Positions 16,802 through 25,181 of a stretch of DNA of 64,000 nucleotides are shown piece by piece. The number at the start of each line of letters is the position of its first letter. The first letter of the stretch is position 1. Origin of the DNA: Flavobacterium lutivivi (lineage in GTDB: Bacteria; Bacteroidota; Bacteroidia; Flavobacteriales; Flavobacteriaceae); the NCBI RefSeq assembly GCF_014642275.1, contig NZ_BMIM01000004.1, positions 186,001 to 250,000 on the forward strand. Direction: 5' to 3'. The position numbers and the translations under genes are program-made. The notes beneath the pieces are model-generated. The model did no database searches. It worked only from the letters and a program-made list of their open reading frames with translations, and was not told where the DNA came from.

Positions 16802-17272
16802 ATGAAAAAAATATTTATTGCACTTTTAATAGTGTTAGTCATTATCCAATTTTTCCAAATTGACAAAACCAATCCTCCTATCGACAAGAGTAAAGATTTC
16901 CTAAAAATTAACAATACTCCGCCAGAAATTGCCTCGGTAATCAAAGCTTCTTGTTATGATTGTCATTCTCATGAAACAAAATATCCTTGGTATTCGAGTA
17001 TTCAACCCGCAGCATGGTTTCTAAAAAGTCATATCGATGAAGGTCGTGAGGAATTCAATTTCTCAACTTACGGTGAGTATAATGCAAAAAGAAAAGATCA
17101 TAAACTCGAGGAAGTTATTGAGCTAATTGAAAGAAATGAAATGCCTTTATCTAGTTACACCATTATCCATAAAGAGGCATCATTATCTGAAGCAAATAAA
17201 AAAATACTCATAGAATATTTTAAAAAAGTTAGAGGCAATTCCAATTTTAATGAAAATGAAAATGAAGAATAA
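16802..17272 (+). CDS. Haem-binding domain (CxxCH) membrane-anchored protein
   Basis: 156 residues from the ATG at 16802 (a TTG two codons upstream is also in frame). One N-terminal hydrophobic segment (KIFIALLIVLVIIQFF) serves as signal or anchor. A haem_bd-type domain follows with one CYDCHSH site near residue 50 and the family's KYPWYSSIQPAAWFLKSHIDEGREEFNFS block. Such proteins bind one c-type haem and probably carry electrons in the periplasm. It closes the rightward group and ends at a bidirectional terminator. Its place after the SIMPL gene (39 bp) may be functional or chance. Confidence 0.9.
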   Translation: MKKIFIALLIVLVIIQFFQIDKTNPPIDKSKDFLKINNTPPEIASVIKASCYDCHSHETKYPWYSSIQPAAWFLKSHIDEGREEFNFSTYGEYNAKRKDHKLEEVIELIERNEMPLSSYTIIHKEASLSEANKKILIEYFKKVRGNSNFNENENEE

Positions 17273-17283
17273 TTAAATAAAAA

Positions 17284-17308
17284 AAGCTCCAATTGGAGCT
17301 TTTTTTAT
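17284..17308. terminator. Bidirectional terminator
   Basis: Perfect stem AAGCTCC/GGAGCTT with a short AATT centre, A-run before and T-run after. It sits between the convergent haem-binding gene and the ABC-F gene, and can stop both. Confidence 0.85.
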
Positions 17309-18939
17309 TTCTCTATTTCTTTCAAACTTTCCATTTTTTTGTGTGCCAAGAAACCTTTAATGTCTTCAAAGTGCTCTTTAACACGTTTGTGTCCAAATTC
17401 AAAAACTTTTTCGGCCAAACCATCCAAGAAATCTCTGTCGTGAGAAACCAAAATCAATGTTCCGTCAAAATCACGGAGTGCATCTTTGATAATATCTTTG
17501 GTTTTCATATCCAAGTGATTGGTTGGCTCATCCAAAATCAACAAATTAACAGGCTCTAACAATAGTTTGATCATGGCCAAACGCGTTTTTTCTCCACCCG
17601 AAAGCACTTTTACTTTCTTTTGAATGTCATCGCCACTAAACATAAATGCGCCTAAAATATTTTTTATTTGAGTACGAATATCGCCTACCGCAATATGATC
17701 AATCGTTTCAAAAACAGTTGCTTCTCCATCTAAAAGTGACGCTTGATTTTGCGCAAAATAGCCAATCTGAGCATTGTGACCAATGAGTACTTTTCCGCCT
17801 TCATACTCAATTTCTCCCATAATAGCTTTAACCATGGTCGATTTTCCTTCTCCATTTTTACCCACAAAAGCAACTTTTTGTCCGCGTTCAATCACCAAAT
17901 TGGCATCATTAAAAACCACATGCTCATCGTATTTCTTGGTCAGATGTTCCACTATAACAGGATATTGACCGCTTCGTGGCGAAGGTGGAAATTTCAATCG
18001 CAATGCAGACGTATCCACTTCGTCAACCTCAACCAATTCTAATTTCTCTAACATTCGTACACGCGATTGCACTTGCTCGGTTTTAGAAAAAGTACCACGA
18101 AAACGCTCAATAAAAGCTTGGTTTTCTGCAATAAATTTTTGTTGTTCTTCGTATGCTTTTTGTTGGTGAATTCTTCGGTCTTTTCGTAACTCTAAATAAT
18201 GAGTATATTTAGCTTTATAATCATAAATTCTTCCCATCGTCACTTCGATAGTTCGATTGGTAATATTATCAACAAATGCTCTATCGTGCGAAATTACCAT
18301 AACGGCTTTTGCCTGATTGATTAAAAACTCCTCTAACCACTGAATACTTTCCATATCCAAATGGTTAGTTGGCTCATCAAGCAAAATTAAATCGGGTTTT
18401 TTAAGAAGAATTTTAGCCAATTCAATGCGCATTCTCCAACCACCAGAAAATTCAGAAGTATTTCTAGTAAAATCTTCGCGTTCAAAACCTAAACCTTTTA
18501 AAACTTTTTCAACTTCGGCTTCATAATTTACTTCTTCAATTGAATAATATTTTTCAGAAAGTTCCGAAACACGTTCAATCAACTTCATATATTCATCACT
18601 TTCATAATCTGTTCTAACGGTTAATTGCTCATTAATTTCGTCAATCTCTTTCTTCATGTTTAAAACATCAGCAAAAGCTTTAGATGTTTCTTCCATAACA
18701 GAACAATTGTCAGAATGCAATAAATGCTGTGGTAAATAAGCAATTACGGCATCACTTGGCGCAGAAATTCCGCCACGAGAAGGTTTATTTTGACCAGCGA
18801 CAATTTTTAAAAGCGTAGATTTTCCAGCGCCATTTTTACCCATTAAGGCAATTTTATCAGTTTCATTGATAGCAAAAGTAACATCACTAAACAATGTTGT
18901 TCCACCAAATTCTACAGCAATATCGTTTACAGTAATCAT
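17305..18939 (-). CDS. ABC-F family ATPase (translation factor type, YbiT-like)
   Basis: 544 residues with two ABC domains and no membrane segment. Domain 1 has GKNGAGKST, signature FSGGWRMR and LILLDEPTNHLDME; domain 2 has GKNGEGKST, LSGGEKTR and LILDEPTNHLD. The linker between them (~240-320) is the charged helical P-site interaction motif (THYLELRKDRRIHQQKAY). ABC-F proteins act on the ribosome to rescue stalled states or protect against antibiotics; the general layout and length fit the housekeeping YbiT/Uup-like group rather than a resistance protein. It is transcribed alone and ends at the terminator at 17284. Confidence 0.93.
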   Translation of the reverse strand: MITVNDIAVEFGGTTLFSDVTFAINETDKIALMGKNGAGKSTLLKIVAGQNKPSRGGISAPSDAVIAYLPQHLLHSDNCSVMEETSKAFADVLNMKKEIDEINEQLTVRTDYESDEYMKLIERVSELSEKYYSIEEVNYEAEVEKVLKGLGFEREDFTRNTSEFSGGWRMRIELAKILLKKPDLILLDEPTNHLDMESIQWLEEFLINQAKAVMVISHDRAFVDNITNRTIEVTMGRIYDYKAKYTHYLELRKDRRIHQQKAYEEQQKFIAENQAFIERFRGTFSKTEQVQSRVRMLEKLELVEVDEVDTSALRLKFPPSPRSGQYPVIVEHLTKKYDEHVVFNDANLVIERGQKVAFVGKNGEGKSTMVKAIMGEIEYEGGKVLIGHNAQIGYFAQNQASLLDGEATVFETIDHIAVGDIRTQIKNILGAFMFSGDDIQKKVKVLSGGEKTRLAMIKLLLEPVNLLILDEPTNHLDMKTKDIIKDALRDFDGTLILVSHDRDFLDGLAEKVFEFGHKRVKEHFEDIKGFLAHKKMESLKEIEK

Positions 18940-19049
18940 TTTAAGATTGAAAGATTTTAAGATTTTTTAAAGGTGCAAAGATAGGTTAATGTAGGAGTTT
19001 TGCAATGAGAAAATGTGTCATTTTAAAATGATATAATTTGAAAAAAAAT

Positions 19050-19104
19050 ACCACGAATTCACGAATTAAAATCATAAAAAATTAATTATTCGAGTATTCG
19101 TGGT
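19050..19104. repeat. CACGAATTCACGAATTA inverted repeat
   Basis: Left arm ACCACGAATTCACGAATTA (19050-19068) and right arm TAATTATTCGAGTATTCGTGGT (19083-19104) pair imperfectly, with the outer 9 bases exact. It lies between the Fic gene end and the ABC-F gene start. ACCACGAAT also occurs at 63728 near the right edge. Confidence 0.6.
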
Positions 19105-19122
19105 TAAAAATATAAGAAAAAA

Positions 19123-20097
19123 CTACTCATAACCGAGTAGTCTTTTTCGTTTTCTGTTATCAATATAATCTTGAATGGCTTTTTTTGAAGAGTACCAATT
19201 TTTGCCTTCTTTATAAGCATCAATTTTTCCTTGTCGAGCTAATAAACTCACATATTCTTGTGAAAAACCATAAACTTCTTGTGGTTCACTTACAATATTT
19301 GAAATGGTATCATACACGTTTTCATTATTGGGTAAAATACTCAAATAAATATTTAACGTTCTTTCTATAGCTTGACACATTAACAACATCAATTTTTGAT
19401 AGTTTCCATTATTTGCTTGGTTTAATGCCTCGTAATATTTTTTTCTATCCGCTTTTAAAATAATTGCCGGTGGAAAACCTTTTCGCATTAATAACAAATT
19501 CATTGCTAATCGAACAGTTCTTCCATTTCCATCAAAAAAAGGATGTATCCAAACAAATTTATGATGAAAAATTGTTGCTAATTCAATATCGTTTAAACCC
19601 AAAGGATTTTTATTAATAAATGAAACTAATTCATCAATTAAATCTGAAACTTTATTAGCATTAGGCGGAATAAAATTTGCTCCAGAAATACGAACACCAC
19701 CATTTCTTAATCTTCCGGCAAAATCTTCCTCAATAGAACGCATTACATAATTATGTAAAGAAAGCACATCAATACCTCTTAAAATATAATTATCATTAAC
19801 AATTTTATATAGATAATCAATGGCTAATTCATGATTTTTTGCTTCAAAATGTTCTCGTAATGATTTTCCTTTTACAGTAATTCCTTCTTGAATTACCATT
19901 TGCGTTTCTTGAAGTGTTAATGTATTTCCTTCTATACTATTGCTATTATAAGTCCATTCTACAGTTAATGCTTCTCTTATTTTTGCCAATGCAGAGCTAG
20001 GTAATGGTCTAGCTTTTACTAGCATTTCCTTTTTATCAAAAAGTCGTTCAAAAGTTGTTTGAAATTCTTCTCTATAGGTTAAATCTACTTTCCACAT
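19123..20097 (-). CDS. Fic-family AMP-transferase with N-terminal inhibitory motif and C-terminal HTH-like region
   Basis: 324 residues. The Fic core has HPFFDGNGRTVR (His185 as catalytic base), the full H-P-F-x-x-G-N-G-R-x-x-R signature, so it should be able to transfer AMP or a related nucleotide moiety to a hydroxyl side chain. The inhibitory helix motif S-N-S-I-E-G lies near residues 53-58, i.e. a class II Fic protein that keeps itself inactive. Residues ~265-320 (YVSLLARQGKIDAYKEGKNWY) look like the winged-HTH or MerR-like tail found in housekeeping Fic/DOC regulators. No separate antitoxin gene is adjacent, which fits self-inhibition. An inverted repeat at 20133-20174 precedes the start. 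Confidence 0.92.
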   Translation of the reverse strand: MWKVDLTYREEFQTTFERLFDKKEMLVKARPLPSSALAKIREALTVEWTYNSNSIEGNTLTLQETQMVIQEGITVKGKSLREHFEAKNHELAIDYLYKIVNDNYILRGIDVLSLHNYVMRSIEEDFAGRLRNGGVRISGANFIPPNANKVSDLIDELVSFINKNPLGLNDIELATIFHHKFVWIHPFFDGNGRTVRLAMNLLLMRKGFPPAIILKADRKKYYEALNQANNGNYQKLMLLMCQAIERTLNIYLSILPNNENVYDTISNIVSEPQEVYGFSQEYVSLLARQGKIDAYKEGKNWYSSKKAIQDYIDNRKRKRLLGYE

Positions 20098-20132
20098 GAT
20101 TCAAAAATTTCAACAAATTTACAATTTAATTT

Positions 20133-20174
20133 TTAATATCGGTAAATCTATAATAATTTTTTATCCGATATTAA
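20133..20174. promoter_or_regulatory. Inverted repeat upstream of fic, possible operator
   Basis: TTAATATCGG (20133-20142) and CCGATATTAA (20165-20174) are a perfect 10-bp inverted repeat, 22 bases apart, 36 bases before the Fic start codon. There is no T-run, so it is not a terminator. With the HTH-like tail of the Fic protein, self-regulation is possible. Confidence 0.45.
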
Positions 20175-20186
20175 TATTTTTAAAAT

Positions 20187-20215
20187 AAAAAAACTCAAAG
20201 ATTAATTTGAGTTTT
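20187..20215 (-). terminator. Terminator of the DEAD-box-like gene
   Basis: Stem AAAACTCAAA (20190-20199) / TTTGAGTTTT (20206-20215) with a 6-base loop. Read on the minus strand it is followed by a T-rich run, so it ends the gene at 20256-20870. Confidence 0.75.
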
Positions 20216-20227
20216 CAATATAATAAG

Positions 20228-20248
20228 ATTGCTTCGTTCCTCGCAATG
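20228..20248. repeat. ATTGCTTCGTTCCTCGCAAT repeat
   Basis: A small imperfect palindrome (ATTGC ... GCAAT). The same sequence is a frequent intergenic repeat in Bacteroidota genomes. It stands just after the stop codon of the DEAD-box-like gene. Confidence 0.55.
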
Positions 20249-20255
20249 AATAAAA

Positions 20256-20870
20256 CTAATTTTCCATTTCAAAGAATAGTGGTTCAATCATAATTTTATC
20301 TGCTAGAACTTCAACTCTTTCGGTAATTTGAGAACAAAAAAACAGTCGTTGTGTTTTTTCAACACTCATAGAAAGCCGCTGAATTATTGCATCTTGTCGT
20401 AATCTAAAAATTTCATCAGCATCATCAACAACTAAAATCTTAATTGTATTTATATTAAATCCAGCAGAAGAAAACATATCATTTATGCGATTTGGTGTTC
20501 CAATTATGACATCCATACCAGCAGAAATAACATTTTTATCATCATCGATATCACTTTTATCGTGGCAAGCAATAACTCTTAAATTTGTATATTTATTAAG
20601 ATTTTCAAAAATAGTTAATGTTTCTAGAGCTTTTTCTTTGTTAAGCACAACTATTAAACCTCTTGTGCTTTCGCCAATAGGTTTTTCAAGTTTTTGAATT
20701 ACATTTAAAACCAAAGCCGTTGTTTTTCCTTTACCTTTATCAGATTGAATTACTGCATCAGCACCACTTTTTATTGTAGAAAATGTTTCATGCTGAAGTT
20801 CATTTGCATCAGTTAAACTATTTTCAACAAGTGCTTTTTGAAGGTTAGGATTTATTTTTTTTAAATTCAT
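20256..20870 (-). CDS. Single-domain, degenerate DEAD-box-like protein
   Basis: 204 residues, about half a normal DEAD-box helicase. The first RecA-like domain is seen in order: Q-motif-like LTDANELQHETFSTI, motif I SDKGKGKTTA, motif Ib-like GTPNRIND, motif II VDDADE (DDAD instead of DEAD). Motif III is FCSQ rather than SAT. The whole second RecA domain, with motifs IV-VI and the arginine finger, is absent; the stop codon is followed by a terminator, and no remnant was noticed beyond it. ATP binding is possible, unwinding is unlikely. It could be an RNA-binding adaptor or a decayed helicase. It starts right after a repeat shared with two other start codons. Confidence 0.8.
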   Translation of the reverse strand: MNLKKINPNLQKALVENSLTDANELQHETFSTIKSGADAVIQSDKGKGKTTALVLNVIQKLEKPIGESTRGLIVVLNKEKALETLTIFENLNKYTNLRVIACHDKSDIDDDKNVISAGMDVIIGTPNRINDMFSSAGFNINTIKILVVDDADEIFRLRQDAIIQRLSMSVEKTQRLFFCSQITERVEVLADKIMIEPLFFEMEN

Positions 20871-20954
20871 ATTTTTAGTGAATAGTAATTAGTAAATAAT
20901 GATTAGGTTCATAAAAAATAAAAATACTCTTCACTATTTACTAATCACTTTTTA
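20871..20954 (-). repeat. Start-proximal CTAATCACT repeat, copy B, with a second copy in tandem
   Basis: On the minus strand TTTACTAATTACTATTCACT lies 6 nt before the ATG at 20870. The plus strand at 20931-20954 holds a related CACTATTTACTAATCACTTT, forming an imperfect inverted pair across the gap between two genes. Confidence 0.6.
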
Positions 20955-20956
20955 CT

Positions 20957-22120
20957 TTATTTAGAAGCAAACAATTTTACATCAGTTTCAGAAATTTCAT
21001 TTCCACCAAGAATAATAAGTCGTTCCACAACATTTCGAAGTTCACGTATATTACCTGTCCAATCGTATTCTTGCAAAAGTTTGATAGCGTCTTTAGAAAA
21101 AGACTTTTGTGCATTTCCTTGTTCTTCAGCAATTTTTGAAGAAAAATGTTCAACAAGCAAAGGAATATCATCTCTCCTATCATTCAATGCTGGAACTTTA
21201 ATTAAAATCACTGCTAAACGATGGTATAAATCTTCACGAAAACGACCTTCTGCAATTTCCTTTTTCAAATCTTTATTAGTAGCAGCAATAACTCTTACAT
21301 TTACTTTTATGTCTTTGTCTGTACCAACACGCTGAATTAAATTTTCTTGTAAAGCACGCAAGACCTTGGCTTGAGCTGGCAAACTCATATCACCAATTTC
21401 ATCAAGAAAAATAGTTCCGCCATCGGCAGCTTCAAACTTTCCTGCTCTATCTTTTACCGCCGATGTAAAAGCACCTTTAACATGGCCAAATAACTCACTT
21501 TCTATTAATTCCGAAGGAATTGCCGCGCAGTTTACTTCAATAATTGGTGCGTTTGCTCTTTCACTTTGTTGATGTAATTGATGCGCTACAAGTTCTTTTC
21601 CTGTTCCATTTGGACCAGTAATTAAAACTCTTGCATCAGTTTGAGCTACTTTTTCAATCATTTGTTTTATTTGATTGATGGCTTCACTCTGACCAATTAT
21701 TTCATAGTTTTTAGAAACTTTTTTCTTTAAAATTTTATTCTCAACAACAAGTTGTTTTCTATCTAGAGCGTTTCTAACCGTATTGAGTAATCTATTCAAA
21801 TCTGGTGGTTTTGAAATATAATCGAATGCACCAAGACGCATTGTGTTTACTGCGGTTTCTAAATCGCCATGACCCGAAATCATAACCATAGGGATTTCTG
21901 GTTTTATTTTTTTTACAGCTTCAAGAAGTTCTTCACCATCCATTTTTGGCATTTTGATATCACAAAGCACCAAATCGTAATCTTCGTTTTTAATTTTTTC
22001 AAAACCTTGAATTCCGTCTTCAGCTTCGTCAACTTTATAAGTATCGTTTTCCTCAGAAAGTATTTTGGTCAATACTCTTCTAATTGCCGCTTCATCTTCT
22101 ATGATTAATATTTTACTCAT
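20957..22120 (-). CDS. Sigma-54-type response regulator without DNA-binding domain
   Basis: 387 residues. A receiver domain (1-~120) has the acidic pocket and phospho-site in [12 protein letters not shown] plus the conserved SKPP lysine. An AAA+ sigma-54 activator domain (~140-375) has GPNGTGKE, the GAFTSA loop (GAFTGA variant) that contacts sigma-54, FLDEIGDM, and the VIAATNKDL and [10 protein letters not shown] segments. The protein ends only ~20 residues after the RELRN helix, so the usual Fis-type HTH is missing. It may act from solution or through a partner. No histidine kinase is adjacent; the orphan hybrid kinase at 26566 has its own receiver. Confidence 0.93.
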   Translation of the reverse strand: MSKILIIEDEAAIRRVLTKILSEENDTYKVDEAEDGIQGFEKIKNEDYDLVLCDIKMPKMDGEELLEAVKKIKPEIPMVMISGHGDLETAVNTMRLGAFDYISKPPDLNRLLNTVRNALDRKQLVVENKILKKKVSKNYEIIGQSEAINQIKQMIEKVAQTDARVLITGPNGTGKELVAHQLHQQSERANAPIIEVNCAAIPSELIESELFGHVKGAFTSAVKDRAGKFEAADGGTIFLDEIGDMSLPAQAKVLRALQENLIQRVGTDKDIKVNVRVIAATNKDLKKEIAEGRFREDLYHRLAVILIKVPALNDRRDDIPLLVEHFSSKIAEEQGNAQKSFSKDAIKLLQEYDWTGNIRELRNVVERLIILGGNEISETDVKLFASK

Positions 22121-22173
22121 TATATTTCAATTTCTGAATTGATAATTGCAAAAGTAGTATAAAGTAGTCGATG

Positions 22174-22204
22174 TTTGTTGTAAGACAAATAGATTTTATA
22201 CTTT
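22174..22204 (+). promoter_or_regulatory. Promoter of panB
   Basis: TTTG at 22174-22177, 19 bases, then TATACTTT at 22197-22204: a near-consensus Bacteroidota housekeeping promoter. The ATG at 22171 lies in front of it, which favours the ATG at 22228 as start of panB. Confidence 0.7.
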
Positions 22205-22227
22205 TACAATTCCAAATTTTAATAAAT

Positions 22228-23046
22228 ATGTCAACTGCAAAAAAAGATTACAAAAGAGTAACTACAAAATCGCTAATAGATATGAAAGCCAATGGAGAGA
22301 AAATCTCAATGCTAACGGCTTATGACTATACTATGGCAAAAATAGTTGATAGTTCTGGAGTTGATGTCATTTTGGTTGGTGACTCTGCTAGTAATGTAAT
22401 GGCTGGTCATGAAACTACTTTGCCAATTACATTAGACCAAATGATTTATCATGCATCATCAGTTGTTCGTGCTGCTGAAAGAGCTTTAATTGTGGTTGAT
22501 TTACCTTTTGGAAGTTATCAATCTGATCCAAAAGAAGCCTTGCGTTCTGCCATTAGAATTATGAAAGAAAGTGGTGGACATGCAGTGAAACTTGAAGGCG
22601 GAAGCGAAATAAAAGAAAGTATTCGTAGAATTCTAAATGCAGGAATTCCAGTAATGGGACATCTTGGTTTAACGCCACAATCTATTTACAAATTTGGAAC
22701 TTATACCGTTCGTGCAAAGGAGGAAGCCGAAGCAGAAAAACTTTTAGAAGATGCAAAAATGCTTGAGCGCGAAGGTTGTTTTGCATTGGTTTTAGAAAAA
22801 ATTCCGGCTAAATTAGCTCAAAAAGTTGCCGAGAGTATTTCAATTCCTGTGATTGGAATTGGTGCTGGTGGTGGAGTTGATGGTCAAGTTCTAGTTCTAC
22901 ATGACATGATAGGAATGACACACGAATTCAGCCCAAGGTTTTTACGAAGATATATGAATTTGTACGAAGAAATGACTAAGGCTATAGGACAATATGTTGA
23001 TGATGTTAAATCAAAAGATTTCCCAAATGCTAATGAGCAGTATTAA
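22228..23046 (+). CDS. panB: 3-methyl-2-oxobutanoate hydroxymethyltransferase
   Basis: 272 residues from the ATG at 22228, just after a promoter. PanB adds a hydroxymethyl group from methylene-tetrahydrofolate to ketoisovalerate, the first step to pantothenate and coenzyme A. The TIM-barrel shows [28 protein letters not shown] with the metal-binding Asp, [24 protein letters not shown] and [15 protein letters not shown], all expected for this family. Length is normal. Cytoplasmic; no other pan genes are in the window. A repeat-containing gap of 58 bp separates it from the RluA gene. Confidence 0.96.
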   Translation: MSTAKKDYKRVTTKSLIDMKANGEKISMLTAYDYTMAKIVDSSGVDVILVGDSASNVMAGHETTLPITLDQMIYHASSVVRAAERALIVVDLPFGSYQSDPKEALRSAIRIMKESGGHAVKLEGGSEIKESIRRILNAGIPVMGHLGLTPQSIYKFGTYTVRAKEEAEAEKLLEDAKMLEREGCFALVLEKIPAKLAQKVAESISIPVIGIGAGGGVDGQVLVLHDMIGMTHEFSPRFLRRYMNLYEEMTKAIGQYVDDVKSKDFPNANEQY

Positions 23047-23049
23047 AAA

Positions 23050-23095
23050 AGTCTATAGTTTTCAGTTTTTAGTATTCAGTTTTTAGTTTAAAAAT
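23050..23095. repeat. TTTTCAGTTTTTAGTATTCAG-type repeat
   Basis: Three degenerate copies of TTCAGTTTTTAG in tandem between panB and the pseudouridine synthase gene. Related to 1863-1905 and 32941-32988. Confidence 0.5.
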
Positions 23096-23104
23096 TAAAA
23101 ATAA

Positions 23105-23806
23105 ATGGCTGAAAAGATAGTCACAAATAAAGTTAATCTTCAAATTCTTCATGAAGACAATCATATAATTGTTGTAAATAAACGCGTCGGCGATATTGTA
23201 CAAGGCGATAAAACAGGTGATAAACCGCTATCGGAAGTTGTAAAAGAATACATCAAAGAAAAATACAATAAATCTGGAGATGTTTTTTTGGGAGTTGTAC
23301 ATCGATTGGATAGACCAACAACTGGAATTGTGGTTTTTGCCAAAACTAGCAAGGCGTTAGAACGTTTGAACACAATGTTCAGCACTCGTGAAACGAAGAA
23401 GACTTATTGGGCAATTGTTAAAAATCAGCCTCCAAAAACAGAAGACACACTAACTCACTTCTTGAAAAGAAACCCAAAAAACAATACTTCAAAAGCACAT
23501 CTAAAAGAAGTTCCTGAAAGCAAAAAAGCAATTTTAGACTATAAAATTATTCAAAAACTTGACAATTACTATGTTCTTGAAATCAATTTACACACAGGAA
23601 GACATCATCAAATAAGAGCACAACTAACAGCAATAGGTTGCCCAATAAAAGGAGATTTGAAATATGGATTTGATAGAAGCAATCAAGATGGAGGAATACA
23701 TTTGCATGCAAGAAAACTAGCTTTCATTCATCCAGTAAGTAAAGAAAATATTGAAATTATTGCTCCTACTCCACATGAAGTTTTATGGAAATCTGTTAAA
23801 CAATAA
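23105..23806 (+). CDS. RluA-family pseudouridine synthase
   Basis: 233 residues, a short member with only the catalytic domain and no N-terminal S4 RNA-binding domain. The catalytic aspartate lies in VHRLDRPTTGIVVFAK (HRLDxxTSG signature with Thr-Thr), and LEINLHTGRHHQIRAQL and LHARKLAFIHP are the other family blocks. It converts uridine to pseudouridine in rRNA or tRNA; which site cannot be told from sequence. It follows panB on the same strand. Confidence 0.94.
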   Translation: MAEKIVTNKVNLQILHEDNHIIVVNKRVGDIVQGDKTGDKPLSEVVKEYIKEKYNKSGDVFLGVVHRLDRPTTGIVVFAKTSKALERLNTMFSTRETKKTYWAIVKNQPPKTEDTLTHFLKRNPKNNTSKAHLKEVPESKKAILDYKIIQKLDNYYVLEINLHTGRHHQIRAQLTAIGCPIKGDLKYGFDRSNQDGGIHLHARKLAFIHPVSKENIEIIAPTPHEVLWKSVKQ

Positions 23807-23807
23807 A

Positions 23808-23838
23808 TTTGTATTTTTACGTTTATTATATATACTTC
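23808..23838 (+). promoter_or_regulatory. Promoter of the DUF5723 gene
   Basis: TTTG (23808-23811), 19 bases, TATACTTC (23831-23838), 13 bases before the ATG. Confidence 0.7.
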
Positions 23839-23851
23839 AAATCTAAATACT

Positions 23852-25174
23852 ATGAAAAAACTAATTTTAATATTCCTATTATTCAGCACTTTTCTTGTTA
23901 CTTCTCAAGAACATTATTCAGGAATAAGCACATCAAACAGAGTAGGAATTTTAAACTCAACCATAAACCCAGCAGAACTTCCAAATCTTTCAAAAAAGTT
24001 TGAAGTGAATATTTATGGGATGAGTTTTAATGTTGCCAATAATAAAATTGGCTTTAGTGATTTTTCCTCTGATACCGATTTTGAAACACTACTTTTCACA
24101 GGTACTGAACCAGTAAATGCGAGGATTAATACCGAAATATTAGGTCCAGGATTTGCAATGAAATGGAACAAATGGGGATTTGCTTTTACAACAAAAGCCT
24201 ATGCGAGTTTTGATATGGTTGATATTGACCCAACAATAGGAAATGCTATTACAAATGATAATTTGGTTTTAAACACAACTTTGATAAACAACCAAAGTAA
24301 TCAAAAATTGAGTGGAACTTCTTATGGCGAAATTGGACTTTCTGCAGGAAGAACTATTTTGGACAAAGACAATCATAAATTTAGTGTTGGTGTTACTTTA
24401 AAAATACTTTTTCCAGGTTCATATTCAAATTTTGGATTGAGCAAATTAGATGGAACAATTATTCAATCTGCTGGAAATGCTTATCTAACAACCAATAGCC
24501 CAGCGAGTTTAAATATTGCTTATTCTGGAAATTTGGCTGAAAGTTTTACAAATTTTGACGATTATAGTAAATCAATTTTTGGAGGTTTAAATGGTTTTTC
24601 AGGCGATATTGGAATGAATTATCAATACAAAAGTATTTTGAACTTTGGATTATCTTTAAGAAACTTGGGCAGTATGACATTCAAAGATGACAATAACTAC
24701 AGCACAAATTATGTTTTTACAACTCAAGGGAATAATCCTTTGGATTTAAGTTTATTTAATAATATTGATAATTTGAGCGATGTAGAACAAATATTGATTG
24801 ATGGTGGTTATTTATCTAAAAATCCAGAGAAAAAAGATTTTAGTGTAAAACTACCAACAACAATCAATGCCTATGCAGATGTTAAAGTTATTTCAAAACT
24901 TCATGTGACAGCTTTTTTACAACAAAAAACCAATAAAGATGAAGCTAACGAACAAATTACGGCTTCAAACATTTTCAGTGTTACACCTCGAATAAATCTT
25001 GGTTTTTTTGAAGGCTATATTCCAGTAACTTTTCATGAAATTTCTGGAACAAATGTTGGAATTGGGTTTAGACTTGGCGGGTTTTATCTTGGAACAAGTT
25101 CTATGATTACTGCATTGATAAATGATAATAAACAAGGTGATTTATATTTTGGTTTCCGTTGGGGATTTTTATAA
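23852..25174 (+). CDS. DUF5723 family outer-membrane beta-barrel-like protein
   Basis: 440 residues with signal peptide (MKKLILIFLLFSTFLVTSQ). The mature protein begins with GISTSNRVGILNSTINPAELPNL, a hallmark of DUF5723, and continues with many amphipathic strands (GFAMKWNKWGFAFTTKAYASF, LNFGLSLRNLG) and a closing LYFGFRWGFL with terminal aromatic residues. This is the pattern of a PorV/FadL-like outer-membrane barrel. Function is unknown. The aldehyde dehydrogenase gene starts 8 bp after its stop codon, so the two are probably one transcript, though no functional link is evident. Confidence 0.8.
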   Translation: MKKLILIFLLFSTFLVTSQEHYSGISTSNRVGILNSTINPAELPNLSKKFEVNIYGMSFNVANNKIGFSDFSSDTDFETLLFTGTEPVNARINTEILGPGFAMKWNKWGFAFTTKAYASFDMVDIDPTIGNAITNDNLVLNTTLINNQSNQKLSGTSYGEIGLSAGRTILDKDNHKFSVGVTLKILFPGSYSNFGLSKLDGTIIQSAGNAYLTTNSPASLNIAYSGNLAESFTNFDDYSKSIFGGLNGFSGDIGMNYQYKSILNFGLSLRNLGSMTFKDDNNYSTNYVFTTQGNNPLDLSLFNNIDNLSDVEQILIDGGYLSKNPEKKDFSVKLPTTINAYADVKVISKLHVTAFLQQKTNKDEANEQITASNIFSVTPRINLGFFEGYIPVTFHEISGTNVGIGFRLGGFYLGTSSMITALINDNKQGDLYFGFRWGFL

Positions 25175-25181
25175 TTAAGAC

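Noticed and set aside
19050-19104. Inverted repeat as terminator of the Fic gene
   Set aside because: The arms are long and imperfect and no clean T-run follows on the minus strand; it looks more like a dispersed repeat.
22171-22227. ATG start that extends panB by 19 codons
   Set aside because: The ATG lies in front of the TTTG/TATACTTT promoter, so the transcript would not contain it; PanB alignments begin near the later ATG.
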